Shown here: positions 6,653 to 6,660 of the stretch, piece after piece
Numbering within the stretch: the first letter of the stretch is position 1
Layout of the letters: each line of letters opens with the position of its first letter
Assembly: GCA_027002665.1 (NCBI GenBank)
Contig: JALWZK010000127.1
Span: 1 to 6,660 of the forward strand
Direction: 5' to 3'
Source of the DNA: Campylobacteraceae bacterium
GTDB taxonomy: Bacteria > Campylobacterota > Campylobacteria > Campylobacterales > Sulfurovaceae
DNA length: 6,660 nt
Program-made: the position numbers and the translations under genes
The notes under the pieces: model-generated
The model's input: only the letters and a program-made list of their open reading frames with translations
Told to the model about the DNA's origin: nothing
The model's database searches: none

Positions 6653-6660
6653 TTATTTTT

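Overview
The window looks like chromosome of a free-living member of the Campylobacterota (formerly Epsilonproteobacteria), probably near Sulfurimonas or Sulfurovum. This rests on low GC, AAGGA-type ribosome binding sites with A/T-rich spacers, an OprD-like porin carrying a sequence block I associate with this phylum, and an EF-G whose N-terminus looks closer to the sulfur-oxidising genera than to Campylobacter. The genus assignment is inference from memory; no search was run.

Layout, left to right. Bases 23-1201 (+) encode a complete outer-membrane porin with a Sec signal peptide and a C-terminal aromatic residue. Bases 1242-3023 (-) encode a 593-residue protein with a Tat-type signal, two tandem copies of a domain of about 150 residues, and a C-terminal spherulin-4-like (glycoside-hydrolase-like) domain. 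A very A/T-rich divergent promoter region of 120 bases separates it from a 95-residue stand-alone J-domain protein (3144-3431, +). That gene converges on a str-type operon on the minus strand, transcribed from right to left: rpsL (S12, TTG start at 6512), rpsG (S7) and fusA (EF-G). No tuf gene follows fusA. The rpsL promoter and a structured leader lie between 6513 and about 6630.

The two genes transcribed toward 1201-1242, and likewise the two toward 3431-3468, are separated by only about 40 bases containing an inverted repeat that probably serves both strands. The 102-base rpsL-rpsG spacer can fold into two stem-loops, one capped by a UUCG tetraloop, and is a candidate S7 feedback site. The str genes make core translation machinery; the porin and the spherulin-4 protein are envelope or surface proteins with no evident functional link to them.

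No stretch longer than 300 bases lacks a gene. I see no tRNA, rRNA, CRISPR, insertion sequence or attachment site. The least ordinary item is the exported two-repeat plus spherulin-4 protein. The rest is mostly conserved core, and I do not see evidence for a complete new multi-gene system.
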